A stretch of DNA of 64,000 nucleotides, taken from Trochalopteron elliotii. Its lineage: Eukaryota > Chordata > Aves > Passeriformes > Leiothrichidae. Position numbers and translations under genes: made by a program. Below are positions 27,711 through 40,400 of this stretch, in pieces (the stretch's first letter is position 1; each line of letters opens with the position of its first letter). The stretch covers positions 1,179,985-1,243,984 of the forward strand of contig JANPWX010020199.1 of the NCBI GenBank assembly GCA_024734555.1, given 5' to 3'. The notes beneath the pieces were generated by a model. The model saw only the letters and a program-made list of their open reading frames with translations, was not told the origin of the DNA and did no database searches.

Positions 27711-28437
27711 TACCTAATCATCCTCCACTTCTCGAGAGTGTTCTCTGTACAAGAAATTGCCTGGATTTGTAGAGGACAAAAGACTAATGAGAATCGAATA
27801 AAAAGCTTCTAAAGGCTTTCAAGGCCTTCCTTCTATGTACATTTGAATTTATCCTAAGATTTCTTAATTAATTTTTGGGCTAGCAATCCCTCATCTGGAG
27901 GAGTATATTTTAGTGAAGTTGAACTGCTTTGCTTGCATTTTCTGAAATAGCCATTCAATCAAACATGAGTTCTCTCAAGTAATTTTTTTTATTCAAGTAA
28001 GGAATATGATTTTTTTCACCCAAAAGTTTACAATGTACAGTGACATTTCCTGTGCATGGCAGTGGAGTGTTTCGTAGCTTGCAGTCTTTTTTCCTCAGTT
28101 GTACCTGAGAGATGCATTGTTCCATATTGTTTGTTCTTTATTTGTTGTAATTTTTGGATATAATTAAATGAGGATTTCAGCAACAAAGAACTTGTTCTTA
28201 CCAGAAGGATATGATCTTGTAGCTTGTAATTATTTCCATTTACAAACCTGCAGGTTTCACTGTACTTGCAGTAAGAATTGCCACAAGGGTAGCAGTGTTT
28301 AAGAGTAGCTCTTAAAAGCTCTCTGTCCTTCTGCTGGTGGCTGCAAATCTCCCAGTGCTGCTCCATGCAGGTCATGCAGTGCAAACCCAGGTAGGAAATT
28401 TAAGGCAACATCCTTTAGAAAACTTCTGCTGGAAAAA

Positions 28438-28570
28438 CCTTGCAGAGAGAGAGAAAGAGTGATAACTGCAGCCCTTTAGAAAGTATTTGGGTTATAAAAA
28501 GCCTTGCACAGAGAGAGAGACAGAGAGAGAGAGTAATCATTGCAGCCCTTAGGAAGCATTTCGGTTATAT
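28438..28570. repeat. Two-copy tandem repeat with GA-rich cores
   Basis: Two adjacent copies of about 64-68 bp each run from CCTTGCAGAGAG or CCTTGCACAGAG, through a GA-rich run, a TGCAGCCCTT block and a final GGTTATA. The copies differ by substitutions and by the length of the GA run. It lies about 150 bp before the acceptor of the next MCTP1 exon. Confidence 0.85.
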
Positions 28571-28718
28571 GCAGAAATGTCTCATTTACTTGAGCTCAGT
28601 TCTCCTCCATGGTTTGGAAAAAATAGATGGGTATCTGTGCTAATCTTTTACAGTTTTGTCCTTGGTACCCGGTGGAGTAAGTGACTTCTTTCTCCTGTGT
28701 GTACTTCTCCCTTTGTAG

Positions 28719-28821
28719 CAATATAAAGGACATCCACTCAGTGCTTGAAGTGACAGTTTACGACGAAGACCGCGATCGAAGTGCTGACTTTCTAGGCAAA
28801 GTTGCTATACCATTGCTGTCT
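28719..28821 (+). CDS. MCTP1: MCTP1 exon: calcium loop 3 of third C2 domain
   Basis: Coding exon of 103 nt: one base finishing a phenylalanine codon plus 34 codons. The peptide [20 protein letters not shown] continues to [14 protein letters not shown]. It carries loop 3 of the third C2 domain. The aspartates in [12 protein letters not shown] are the expected calcium ligands and all are present, so this C2 domain looks able to bind calcium. The acceptor is CCCTTTGTAG and the donor TCT|GTAAGC, giving phase 0. The ATG-started frame at 28681 begins in intron and runs past the donor into intron. Its terminal lysine-rich tail is not part of the protein. Confidence 0.96.
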
Positions 28822-29167
28822 GTAAGCTTCATTCACCTGACATACTGCTCTGAATTTTTCCTGCTAAAAGGGGGGAAAGAGGAAAAAAATAAAAATAAAA
28901 AATTTGCAGCTCTGAGTCTGTCATTTCTCAACTAAGGTCTGTAATAACACTAAAATTTTAACATACTCTATTCACGGCCATGTTGAATCCCATGATAGTT
29001 AATTTTTCCTGACAGACTCGGTCCTGGTAATGAACAGGTACTTGTCAGACTTGCCACAGTTGTTTTGGGTTCTCTGTCAGTTTCAGCAGCTGGGGGTCAG
29101 GGGTCACCGGGGGGGTGTATTCAGTGGAGACCGCAAGACAGACGGCTGTCATGTCCTTTTCCTGCAG
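28822..29167 (+). other. MCTP1: MCTP1 intron, 346 bp
   Basis: Short GT-AG phase 0 intron from GTAAGC to a TCCTGCAG acceptor. I see no repeat or element in it. Confidence 0.95.
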
Positions 29168-29269
29168 ATTCAAAATGGTGAACAGAAAGCCTACGTCTTG
29201 AAAAACAAGCAGCTGACAGGGCCAACAAAGGGGGTCATCTATCTTGAAATAGATGTGATTTTTAATGCT
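29168..29269 (+). CDS. MCTP1: MCTP1 exon: last strands of third C2 domain
   Basis: Coding exon of 102 nt, exactly 34 codons, phase 0 on both sides. The peptide IQNGEQKAYVLKNKQLTGPT continues to KGVIYLEIDVIFNA. It closes the third C2 domain: the Q-K-A-Y-V-L strand, the L-T-G-P-T-K-G turn and the final strand V-I-Y-L-E-I-D-V-I-F. This exon is the clearest evidence for MCTP1 over MCTP2, because the turn and final strand are characteristic of the first paralogue. The acceptor is CCTGCAG and the donor GCT|GTAAGT. Exact three-fold length means that skipping it would preserve the frame but destroy the C2 fold. Confidence 0.97.
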
Positions 29270-29614
29270 GTAAGTCTTAACTTTGGGTTTTTTTGTACTG
29301 CTAAAGAGTTCAGTTTCATGAAAGCTTTTGTTCCTGATTTGTAGAGAATTTCTGTCATTCCTCATTTTCTCTAAGCCTTGATTTATACTACAGAATACTC
29401 TTCTGCCGCTGCTTGGCACACCCACTCTTTTTGTTGCTGCTGCTGCTGCTATTGCTGCTAATGTACAGAGCAGCAACTCTTGTCTCTGTGTATGCTTATG
29501 TGTCCCGAGCTTGGCAGCCATGATTTTGAAACTTGGTAAATTTTGGAATTGAAGCCTGTGTTATTAGTGAGGAAAAAGTAAACTTGGAATACTGACATGC
29601 ATTTTAATGCATAG
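29270..29614 (+). other. MCTP1: MCTP1 intron, 345 bp, with a short CTG repeat
   Basis: GT-AG phase 0 intron from GTAAGT to an acceptor ending TGCATAG. It contains a run of five TGC/CTG triplets, then ATTGCTGCT, at about 29434-29459. It is nearly the same length as the intron before the previous exon. Confidence 0.95.
29434..29459. repeat. Short (TGC)n trinucleotide repeat
   Basis: Intronic run of five TGC units with one interrupted extension (ATTGCTGCT). The length is well below anything usually regarded as unstable. Confidence 0.9.
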
Positions 29615-29689
29615 GTGAAGGCCAGCATACGAACCTTAATGCCCAAAGAACCGAAGTACATTGAAGAGGAAGACAGACTGTCTAAACAG
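29615..29689 (+). CDS. MCTP1: MCTP1 exon: linker after third C2 domain
   Basis: Coding exon of 75 nt, 25 codons, phase 0 on both sides. The peptide VKASIRTLMPKEPKYIEEED ends RLSKQ. It belongs to the charged cytosolic segment between the third C2 domain and the membrane region. The segment is basic-then-acidic and conserved in MCTP1. The acceptor is TGCATAG and the donor CAG|GTAAAG. The exon is too short to stand out as an open frame and was found by continuing the protein from the exon before. As a frame-preserving exon it could be skipped without a frameshift, though nothing here shows that it is. Confidence 0.95.
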
Positions 29690-31242
29690 GTAAAGAGTAA
29701 GGAAACACTAATCCCTTCTAAAATCCTTAATATCAAGTGTGCACATTCAAATATCTGGTATCATACTGCTGAGAGTAAAGAATAACATTTTCATTACGTG
29801 TTTACAAAAGAATATGATCGGTTGAAAAGTCAGAAACAAAATACATGGGTTTAATGTGTCTCCTGTATAAATCGCTGCCAAATTTCCATGAAATACATGA
29901 ATAAGAACACAGTTGAAACCATCAGGTTTCACACATATCAGATTATTGCACAGGTGCATGTAAGATAAGTCTTGCATAAATTTTTGCCGTTAACTTTGAC
30001 CCAAAAGTTCTTCATTTGTTGCAAGGTAAAGAGCCAGCATTCTTTTAGCCAAATTTCAAAGTTACTCGAGTGACGTTTGAATCAAAGGTGAAAGCAGACT
30101 GAAACTCTTTGGAATCCCGGGAACAGGAAATGTCTTGACTCTTTCTTTTTTCTCTGGATATTTTTGCAACACACAGTTTTCATGCTTTGGTAAAAAATTA
30201 TTTAAACACACATTTTTCTGCACTCAAACTAGTCAGTTTTTCGTATTCCACAAATGTTGTATCTTACATGGAGAGAATTGGTTGGACTGTGGGAAGATTT
30301 ATGTTGTTTTCAGTGAAAAGTCAAAGGTCTCAGAACTGTTTTCTCTGTTCCTGAAAGCTTGTAGACTTGAGCATAGTTTAAATTACCTGCTGGATGAATT
30401 TTATATCAGTTTATTATACAGTTAATATAGAAAACACTTCAAGAGGCAAAATATTTCTTTATTCACAATTTTGAGTAATGTAGTTGCTAAAGCTGCATTT
30501 TGCACTACTATTCCAGCAAAGAAGCAACAAAGCCTTTTACTCAAGATTATTCTTCTTCCCACTTTCGTAAATGAAAATGGTGTTGTGACTTTTGCAAACG
30601 GCAGGAGGAGTGACCATTTTCTATGCAACTCAGTACACAAAATCATTCACTGGCTTGTTCACTTTTTGTGGTGAAGTGTGTTGCCATTTTAGAGGATTTA
30701 AGTGTATTTTCCTGAATCGAAACCGAGAGTTGTTATGTCTTACATATATGTAATTTGAAAGTATGCAGATTACTTTGGTAAATACTTACAACAATGCTTT
30801 CAAAATACATGACAGCAGAAAAATTAGTTAAAAAATATTAAATGGTGCAGATATCTTAATTATATTAGAGCAGTAGTGCTGCATGGTTTCAGGTTAGTGT
30901 CTTGCAGGATCTTTTTATTTAAAAAGGCTTGCATTTGTTCAGAAAGGCTTAATGAAACTGAAATCTAATTAGAAAAATAATTTGTGAAATTTCACAAGTG
31001 GCTTTTTAATGTTGAACAATTTTTGTACCATCTAGAATTAAATTCAACAAATACCAATTGACACAATTAGCAAATTCTCTCTCTTCCAGGTCTCAGATTT
31101 TAAACTAACTTGCTCAATTTGTGACCTAGAGAGCTTAGTATTTTCCATTATCCAAATTGAGAATGACAGTATTTTTAGCATGAGCCTCTTCTGAAACTTT
31201 TTGGGGTTTTGAAATATTTTCAATCTTTCATCTTTTTAACAG
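29690..31242 (+). other. MCTP1: MCTP1 intron, 1553 bp
   Basis: GT-AG, phase 0, from GTAAAG to an acceptor ending TCTTTTTAACAG. It is AT-rich and shows no mobile element I recognise. The open frames at 30135-30425 (+) and 29747-29977 (-) are fortuitous. Confidence 0.93.
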
Positions 31243-31362
31243 CTACTGTTAAGGAACTTCATACGGATGAAGCATTGTATCATGGCTCTTGTTACTGCTG
31301 CCTGCTATATTAGCAGTTGTTTTGACTGGGATTCTCCACCAAGAAGTCTCGCTGCTTTTTTG
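31243..31362 (+). CDS. MCTP1: MCTP1 exon: segment leading into the first membrane helix
   Basis: Coding exon of 120 nt, 40 codons, phase 0 on both sides as read here. The peptide LLLRNFIRMKHCIMALVTAA continues to CYISSCFDWDSPPRSLAAFL. It contains an amphipathic stretch with basic residues (R-N-F-I-R-M-K) and the S-C-F-D-W-D-S-P-P-R-S motif typical of MCTP1, just before the first transmembrane helix, which would begin in the next exon. The acceptor is TTTTTAACAG and the donor TTG|GTATGA. The final codon is leucine where I would expect valine from other vertebrates; this could be a real substitution. The membrane helices and C-terminus are not in the window. Confidence 0.95.
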
Positions 31363-34300
31363 GTATGATCTTCTTTATACTATTTTTAATCATCCCAGTA
31401 TGTTTGTGTTCTAGACTGAGAGACAATACCGTGTAGATTGGTGGTTTCTTTTCAATTTATTTAAAAGTTTGCATTATGATGATACCATGAGTCATGTTTA
31501 TTCAGTTTTTTTGAAAAGTAATTAAGTTTAAAATGTCACACAAACAAGATAGAGTGGGTTTTTTAAAAAAATTATAATTGTATATTTATAGTAAAAAAGT
31601 AATTGATTATTTAAGTTACAAGCATGTAATCCAAATCAAAATAGAACAAAATAGAATTATCCAGTGAACTATGGATAATATATTTTAAGGTTCTCATAAA
31701 TTACTTAGATTAAAATTTGTTTGGTCCCCTTGCATATTGAATAGTGACTCTTAAAGTATTTTTGAGTACTGTTTGTTCAAAGGTGATATTCCTAGATAAA
31801 AAAAAATCCACCAAAATTAAACAAACTCAACTTAAAAACTATAAATGCAAACAAACTAGTGCCTTTTTGGCAGCCAGCTCTGTTCATAGTTTTTAGTGGA
31901 TGGTTTTAAGTGAATTTGTTTTTAGCTACTTAAACAAAATTGCTGTTTCTTCATGAACATGATCTTCATTATCAGAATTATTATTATTAACCTTTATTTT
32001 TCTGTTAAATTTTAAAAATTCCAAGCACAGTTGTAGATTGCATTGTGTTACCCAGAAAAATACCCAGAATAAATTTTTAAAATCATAAGAGCTACAAACG
32101 AGAGCATTATTTTTTCATTAGAGAGTAGAAATCTATGCATGGGCATACTTTCTGAGATTTCTAAGTTTTTTAAATTGGCTGAAATACTGCAATTAGGAGC
32201 CTCTTCTCCATGATTATGAACAGGGAAGAGCTTTGGTATAACTTTGAATAATTATAGACATCATCTGGTGACAGTACTTTTTACTTGGGTGCTTGAAGGT
32301 CAGGTGCCTGAAATTTGGAGAAATCAAGCCCGGCATTGAAGAGCTGGCTGTGCAGTAAAATGGGGTAGTTGGGTGTGTCACAAAGTCATGCTGTTTTGCA
32401 GAAAGCTTTTTCTATCAGGGCTCCATTTGTATTGTGCATCTTGTTAAACCCCCTTGTGCCTGTCAAGGATGGCAGCATGCTGTTGGTCCTTGGTTGCCAT
32501 CTACATTGGGAGTACAGGAGACACGTGCTATTCAAAGAGCCAGGGGGTTGTACTTCTACTGATGTCGGTAGTAATGGCACTGTGTGCAGAGATTAAATAT
32601 GCTTGCCACTGTTTGCTGTAGAGACATGATCTGTCATTTCAGTTGAAAGTTATCAACACTTCATAGGAAAATGCAGATTTTGACATAAAACTTAAATGTT
32701 CATATTGGTATTTCTGCTTCAGTTAGTAAGTATTCATCACTCTAAGTCAGATTTTAATATGGATATGGAACACTCAGGTGTTGCCAGTGTAAGAAAGGAA
32801 AATGGAAAGACATCCTATTCTTTGGGCATTTTTTTTTCGCCACCATGGCACAATGCTGTGGCCATGGAAGAAGTGGCAATCATTTCTGGTCATATAAAAA
32901 AAAATCAGTGTCATAATAAGTAGTAGCAGTATGTAAAACAGAATTTGAGTAGAGAGGTCAATAATCAGTATGTGTTGTTATTATAGTTACAGTGTATTGC
33001 AGTAGAAACATGTTTGTGATCATATTTTTATAAATATATTCATATTTTTCATACTTATCTATATAGAGAGACATATATTAAAAAAAACCTTAATTTTCCT
33101 GGTTTTCTTGCAGTATTTGTTTTGCTATGTAGGTGTTGCAGTAGATTTTTATGTTTATAACAGTGCTGTGGTTGTACAGATGTATTCCTGTACTGCATCC
33201 AAAATGCATTCTGTGCATTTTGTAGAGGACAAAAAGCACAGGATGACCGCACCACTAATGTTATTATTTCCAAGGATCAAATCATTCCTCTGTCAGGTAA
33301 AAGAAGTTTTTGCTGGCCAAGTCAAATATATGTGAATTTTTATCATGATTATAAGCTTTGGGTTTAGATGGTTTCTGGACTTCCATGGGCTGTTGAAATC
33401 TTGAGAGTGATCCACTTGCTTGTGTTATGGTGAATTATACTTGCACTAAGGTTACAACTGAATTTAATAGAGTGTATAGAATAAATGCATGTATATGTTT
33501 CATTTTTATCTTCACTATTTTAAAAATTATATCTCCTCTTGAAGTTGTCTCCAAGAGGCTAGAAAATGTCACAGTGAAATGTCAGTTCCAGAAAGGAGCT
33601 GAGAAGCAGGCTGTTCTTGAGATTTTCAGCCCTTTAGGCAGACCAGTAACATGTGAGAAGTAAAGTTTTAAACTAAGCATTTCCTCTATCCTGTTGGATT
33701 TGAAAATAATACTGTAATGGGTACATCCTGATACAGAGTTACAGTCATTTCACCTAAGTGGCATATATAAGGTTGATTTTTTGTATCTCTCAATGCCCCA
33801 CGTCCTTGGCATTACAATTACGGATACTTTTTTTATGGTGTGGCTTTTCTTTCTGATGGTGATATGCAGGACCACAGGTGAAGAAATTCTGGCAAAAAAG
33901 CTCAGTTTTCAAAAATGTAATTACTAAGATCAGAAAAGGAGAACTACTCTTGGAAACCTAGAGAAAATCTTGATTAATACATTAACTATAATAAGTTACA
34001 GTTACCTGCTTTATATGCCTTGTGCACTATTCACTGCAGTTCTTTTTAAAGTCATTCTCCTTGGAGAGTCACACTGTTAGTTACCAAGGCCAACAGTGTT
34101 CACTGCAAGGGCTTGCTGATTTTTTTTTTACTACTGAGCTTAGCTGTCTCAAACTTTTACATTATTTGGGACAATTTAGGTACGGAAGTGCTATACTGAA
34201 GTTTTAGGGTGATTCTTTCTAAAATCTGTCTGAATGCATCATCTAGTGTTGCCTGTGCTCTTCATAGAGATACAGAAATAACTAAACAATATTTTACCTG

Positions 34301-34418
34301 TTTCTGTTAAACTTTATAAGCTCATCATGTTCACTGGGGATTTTGTCTGAATAACTGAAAGTTTTCACTCCATTTCTTTTTTCTATGCTTTGGTAATTCA
34401 CAGCAGAAGAAAAATTCC

Positions 34419-34463
34419 TACACACACACACAGGCACACACACACATATATAAATATATATAA
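34419..34463. repeat. (CA)n then (TA)n microsatellite
   Basis: Interrupted CA dinucleotide run (with one CAGG interruption) passing into a TA run. A simple repeat, likely polymorphic. Confidence 0.95.
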
Positions 34464-37400
34464 TTTTCATGCAGATATAACTGTGATGCATTAATAACTG
34501 TTATTTTTCAGATACTCAAAGATATTAATAAATAGCTCATGAACCATAGGTTGATCTGGCTAGCATATGACCTTGTCTTAGAGCAATCAGAAAATTCTAT
34601 ATTCTCTCATGCTATTTTGTATTAATTTTCCATTAAATAAAGGAAGTGCTTAGCAACACTTCTAAGTTAATATGTCAGTTGCAGAACAGTTTTATTATAC
34701 CACATGTCTAGAGGTTGATCAAGAATGTGTTATGTACTTATGTTCATGCTTATTAAGACCTAAATACAGTGGGAAAAACCAGAATATATAGAGAGTGTTT
34801 GCCATAAAATCACATATTTTTCTCTGTTTAAAACAGACCTTTGCAGTATTTAGCAGGGTTTTTAAAATTATTATTAATGGGTAATTAATATGGTACATTT
34901 CAGGAGAAAGAACTTTAGTAGAGTATGCAAAAGTGGATGTTTTTTCTTCAGATTAATCCACTGTGGGCACTGAAATGTCTGCTAAGTTTGGCCTAATTTC
35001 TATCAGCTTCTTGACCAGACATTTGTGTTCTTATAGATGTCAGTGGGTGCAACATGAGGGGAAAAAAGTGTGTATTCTTTTTTTTCAAGTCTAGCATTTC
35101 TCACTATAATGAGCAGAAAAATAATTGGACAATGGGGCTATCAGTAAAAGGACACACTTCAGTGTGAGTCAGTGAATTATTTTATGGGACAAACTTTAAT
35201 CTTGAAATGTGATTGTAGATAATTTGTGCTACCATCTGTCCATTTGGAATTCTTTTAACCATTTAAGTCATTATACAGTAAGTACTGTTGTGTTTAACAT
35301 TAACATTTGATACACATTTAATTTCTGTACTGCTCTGTGGTCCTTAGGGAGCTTTGCTCTAGTGCTACATGAGAGAGACAAAGTATTGATCAGTTAACAT
35401 TTCAGCTATGTATGTTGCAAAATTAATGAAAATGCCAGACAAAAATGTCAGAGTGCACGAAAAGGTAAAATTTAAATTTGGTAGTTTAATGAAAAGTTTA
35501 AGATGCATATCAAAAACATCTCCTTGCCTTTAAGGTACTTTTCATAACTGAGTAACTAAAGAGAACCACTTATTGTACTTAGAGGAACACTAAACATGAA
35601 ATATGAGGAAATATATAATCTTCGAAGTGTTTGGTATCCCAGAATGGCCTCAGTAAGGTGTTTAATTGCCTGCTTGAACATTTAAGTGTTACTCATAAAA
35701 TAAACTTACTTCGTTTCTCACTTGGAAGCAGAGTGCCCTCACCTGATGAACACACACGTTAGCCTCAAAATAAAGCTTCTCGTGAACACATACTCCTGTT
35801 CCTGTTATTATTCTTTGCATTCATTCTATATGTGTACATGCATACACAGGGAAAATACTTTTCATTCTTTCTCAGCCTCTCAAATATTGATAAAATGACT
35901 CTCCCTGCATCTAAGTCATTTGTCAGGCCTAACTCACCTTCACTTTGTCTTCTAACATTACAGAATTCATGTGTGAAAATGACATAATAGTGTCCCTAGC
36001 TTTTGATTAAGTGTTAGTTCTCTTGCACATATGCCATTTAGTTCTGGAGGTGTCACATTAATTAATTGAAAAGGAAACAGGATTTAAAAGAACTAGCTCC
36101 TAGGAGGAAATGAGACAGCAAAGCAATTTTGTCAATTTACTGAGCTTTTCCCTAATAAAAAGGGAAACAATCACTACTGGTTTTTTTGGAAACAATGTTC
36201 ACTCAAAGATGAAAGATGAAGATTATGTTTCCAGAGAGATTTAATATGATACCACCAGGGGTGGGAATGCATTTGTTGTAATTATTACATATTTTCCTTA
36301 TTTTTTCGCACTGTAATTTTAAGAGAGTCAGAATTTTCATATATATTCAAAAGCTTGAATATGTTCCCATCATGGATACCATGACTGAGGATTCAACCTT
36401 CAAACAAAATTAACCTTTTGTTAAACCTGGGTGAACTGTATCATCAAATTATCTTTGCCACCTCTTCTCTTGAATTTGAAATTTGAATAACTGCTGGTAA
36501 GGTAGTTGCAAAAGCTTTTTTTATCTCCCAGAAAAAGTCTTTCCAAAAATTGTTGTTGCTGTCAAGATTGCCTGTTCTCAAAAGAGAGATTTGCGGAGGT
36601 AAAGTGATACAGCAATGGCAAGGCCAGGAACAAGATTAATTTCTGATGCATGTTACACACATGTGTAAGAGTCTTTCAGCTTCTTGTCATCTGTATGCTC
36701 ACCAGCAGGTTAGAAAAAGAAGTGGACCAGACTGCTGTGAGGTTTGGTGGGTTTTTATTTTTTCTGAAGTAAAGCAGACAAAAAGAAGTGTTCTGTTTCC
36801 TCTTTCCTAATTTTCTATATATCAGCAGAACCAATGTTGGATCTCTTCAGAATTACAGTGGAATCTGAGCTTTTTACAACACTCAGCTATACTTTGTGCC
36901 AGGTTTTAGAAGGTGGAATAGAAAAGAAAAAAATAGCAGAATGTTTACATAGGACCAAAGAAATCCATTAGCTATTAATACTGAAAAAACATACCAGCAC
37001 CAACTATGATTAAAAAGAGACCTCTTAACTGTAACAAATGAGGAATGACACTGGTGTGAAAAAACTGCTGTCATCAGTTCACATCTTTTGTTTCACAAAT
37101 TGTGTGTTTGCAAATCTGATACAAAGAAAGACTGGGGAATATTTATATATGTGAGAGCCTCTTTTAGTATTTTATTTTGTTTATTAAAAGTCACTTTCAT
37201 TTGACTTTCTTCACAGAATGAATGCATACTTGCTAAACCAGCTTAACAGTGAGATTTATTGCCCAAGCACAGCCCTGTGCCATTTTCAGTAATGCAGAGC
37301 ATTCTGTGTGCTGTCCAGCTGCTGTCCCAGAAGAGCACGTGTCTGTCTTAGGTTCTCTGTCATTTCTGCCATCACCATCCAGGTGACTGGGGTGCCCACC

Positions 37401-40400
37401 CGAGGGTGTCTAAAATGGCACTAGCTCTACCTTTAAGCACTTTAATTGCTCCCTTAGGTGTTTATTTTACCTGCATATATATTTTTGTACCTGACTAGAT
37501 GCTATTCTGAGTTTCTTCATAATCTTAAGGTGTTAAATCTCAAAAACACCTACAGTGTGTGGGGAATTACTTTCCTTATTTTGTGATTTATCAAACTGGA
37601 ATAGACAGCGGCATAAAGCATTGGTAACCCAAGTTTAAGACTTTTCCTTCAACACTATACCACTTTTCCCATGTATTTTCCTTAGAAAACTGACAGTATT
37701 CTGAAAGTATTTAACTACCAAATCATTTCGAATGCTATTATATCTTGATACACCTAAAAGTCTGATGAACAAAAATGTGGTTGATGAAAAATTGCAGAAG
37801 TTGACAAAAACCATTCTTTACTCTCCTGTATTTAGGATGACCTAAGAAGTTCTAAAAGCAAGCTTAGATTTCCTGCTAAGGCAGTGATGTGACTAGAAAT
37901 CTGGGCAGCCAGTTTGTGTGAGTTGCAGTCTTACTCTGCAGTATGTTTCTGATAACCCAAGGTATGTACAAAGCAGTCCCCCACTGCCTGGTGTTACTGG
38001 AAGAGTTGCAGAGTGGACCATTGGGCCCCCAGAGAGGGCTTGCATTGCATTACCAATTCTTACTTGCACTCTGCTCTTCAGTGCAAAAAACTGTACTGAA
38101 GGAAAAACTTTGTGCTTGAAGGAATTCAGACATCATTGATACTGGATTTCGATAATTGCCAAGTAGCTTGGGTGTTCTAAGGTAGTTGTGTACCCTGTCA
38201 TCCTCAGGTTCCCTGAGGTGCTATTTCACAGTCATCACAGGAGATCTTAGCCATTTAAACTTCCATGACTTAGATACTTCACATGAATGAGTTATAAGGT
38301 ATCTTACTTTTTCCTCGTCTTTTAATGATGAGTATTATGAGAACCAACACATTGTAAAGTTACATTACAAAGAGAGCTTTACTTCCTTTTTATTTTAGTA
38401 GGAAGAGGTATTATAAGGCTTATTTTGAAGTGAAAGAACTGTAGGACGCACTGATTTCACTGGGCCATTCAGTAGTTAAAATAACATAATGTAATGGCTT
38501 TGCCAAAAGTTGCAGTGTAGTAACAAAAGAAGCAGATATGTTGTGTTTTGGTAAGAAAAGCCCAAGAAAGGTAAATCAGACAGAGAAGCGATTGTTTCAA
38601 ACCTTTCAAAAATTCAGTGTGTGAAAGGCTTAGAAAGGACATAAATGAAATTCAGAACTTAAACTACTGGTTTCTTCCTATTGCTCCTTAAGGAATCTTC
38701 AGTGTACTTATCCCTGTAGAGTAGCTGTTTCTTTAGTAGGTATGTAGCTGGTAGGTGATGACATAAGTGTCTCGGTGGAAGAATTAAGAAAAAACCCAGT
38801 TCTTTTCAATGTGCTGGATTTTACTGGAGTGAAAACACTTTAGACAATTTTGTAACATTTCAAATATGCATAAGAAATATATTTTTATTGCTTATATTTG
38901 TTTAACTCACAATTTTATAATTTCAGTTTTGGTAGCTGAATGGGAAACCCAGGCTGTAAACATAAAAAAGCCTTAGAGCATATTTTGTGCCTACTAGTCC
39001 CACATATGCTATATGACTAACAGTAATTGCTTTTATTGATGGTGCGAATAAAGCCTCTAAAGAAAAACCTTAAGTAATCATTGCAAAATTTACATATAAA
39101 GTTTTGTCCCTTTTTCCTAAAATGGGAGTGTCTGCCACACATAGCTTTATCCTACATTTTGGGCAAAAGAGAGATGCTGCATACTTCCCATAAATGTAAA
39201 CCATAAATGTATGGTTTGGACCTGGAAAGGGTTTGAAAGCTTGTTTCATTCTTGGAAATCCCTGGTGGGTGGTGATGCTGTTTGTGATGATGATGATACC
39301 CCACATGTGAGGTGGTCTTCCAATACAAAAAGTTTTGTTTCCAGTGGAACTTCACTGAGATTTATGTAGGAAAGTCCTGTGAAAGCACTGGTCTTCTACA
39401 ATTGTTTTTTGTCAGACGTAGGGAAATTTCCTTGTGACAGTGTGAAAAAGCCATAGCACTAGAAGTTGTCCCTTGTTTGGGATAACGAGTCTATGTACTG
39501 AGCAGATGGTCTTAATGTCAAGGGGACAAACCTCTGAAGTGCGCTGTTGCAGAAAAACACTTCAGAAGTTTACAAAGGGTGGATATTTTAACTTTTCTTC
39601 TAAATTATGTATGAGGTATACAGCAGTTTATTAGCATAATTTTTATGGCATAGTTTCAGTCAAGGTTAATGAAGTTTCCACTTTGGTTGTTTTCCATCCC
39701 TGAAAAATTAGAGTTAAATAATTTTTTTCTGAAAAATGATGCTTTCCTGAAGTACTTGTCTATGTGCTCCCCCCCATCCCTCCCAAGGCAGCACCTAAAG
39801 ATCTTGATGACAAGGATGAATCATGCAGATTACTATCCAGACAGACTGTTTTCTTAAATTTCTCAATTAAAGGCCAAATCTGTGGTTGCCATTTTGTGAA
39901 GAAAATGCTCTTGTAGCTTTAGCCACATCACTGGTAAAGCCTGCACGTTTGCAATGGCCTATCTAACATAGTAACTTCTTGTACTGGTCATGGCAATATA
40001 AAGAGGAGCAAAAACTGCCTCAAAGATCATTTTAATTAAGTGTCAAAGCAAGAAACAACGTCATCTAGATAGTTTTTTAATATGCGGAACACTTAGCAGT
40101 GTGGACAGAATGTTAAATTTTTACCAAGTGTCACGCTTAAGTGATTTAACTTCTGCAGGAAAGAAGAATTTCAGTTGACCTTGAAGTAAAAAGCTTGTAA
40201 ATGTCATAACCACTTGCTTGATGAAAGCAGCATTTTTATTTTAACTTATTTACTTTTTGAAAGAAGAAACAAAAAAGGGGGTTATACATGGAATGTGTTT
40301 AATACTTTGCATTGAACAAGGTGACATAATTTAAAAAGTATTGTTTCTTTTGGGTTCAGTGGTGGATTGTATTTATTCCAGGGTAAGTATTAACACTTAT

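Larger units (their letters stand above)
26566..28718 (+). other. MCTP1: MCTP1 intron, 2153 bp
   Basis: GT-AG, phase 2, from GTAGGT to a CCCTTTGTAG acceptor. It contains a perfect 20-bp tandem duplication at 27671-27710 and a two-copy imperfect tandem repeat at 28438-28570. A 118-codon open frame on the minus strand at 28028-28384 has no recognisable family and no supporting signals. Confidence 0.9.

Noticed and set aside
28028..28384. Minus-strand frame of 118 codons, cysteine- and histidine-containing
   Set aside because: The spacing of C and H does not fit a zinc-finger pattern, and it is antisense within an intron.
28822..28935. Extension of the exon past 28821 (lysine-rich tail in frame)
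   Set aside because: A strong GTAAGC donor at 28822 and the perfect continuation at 29168 show that it is intron.
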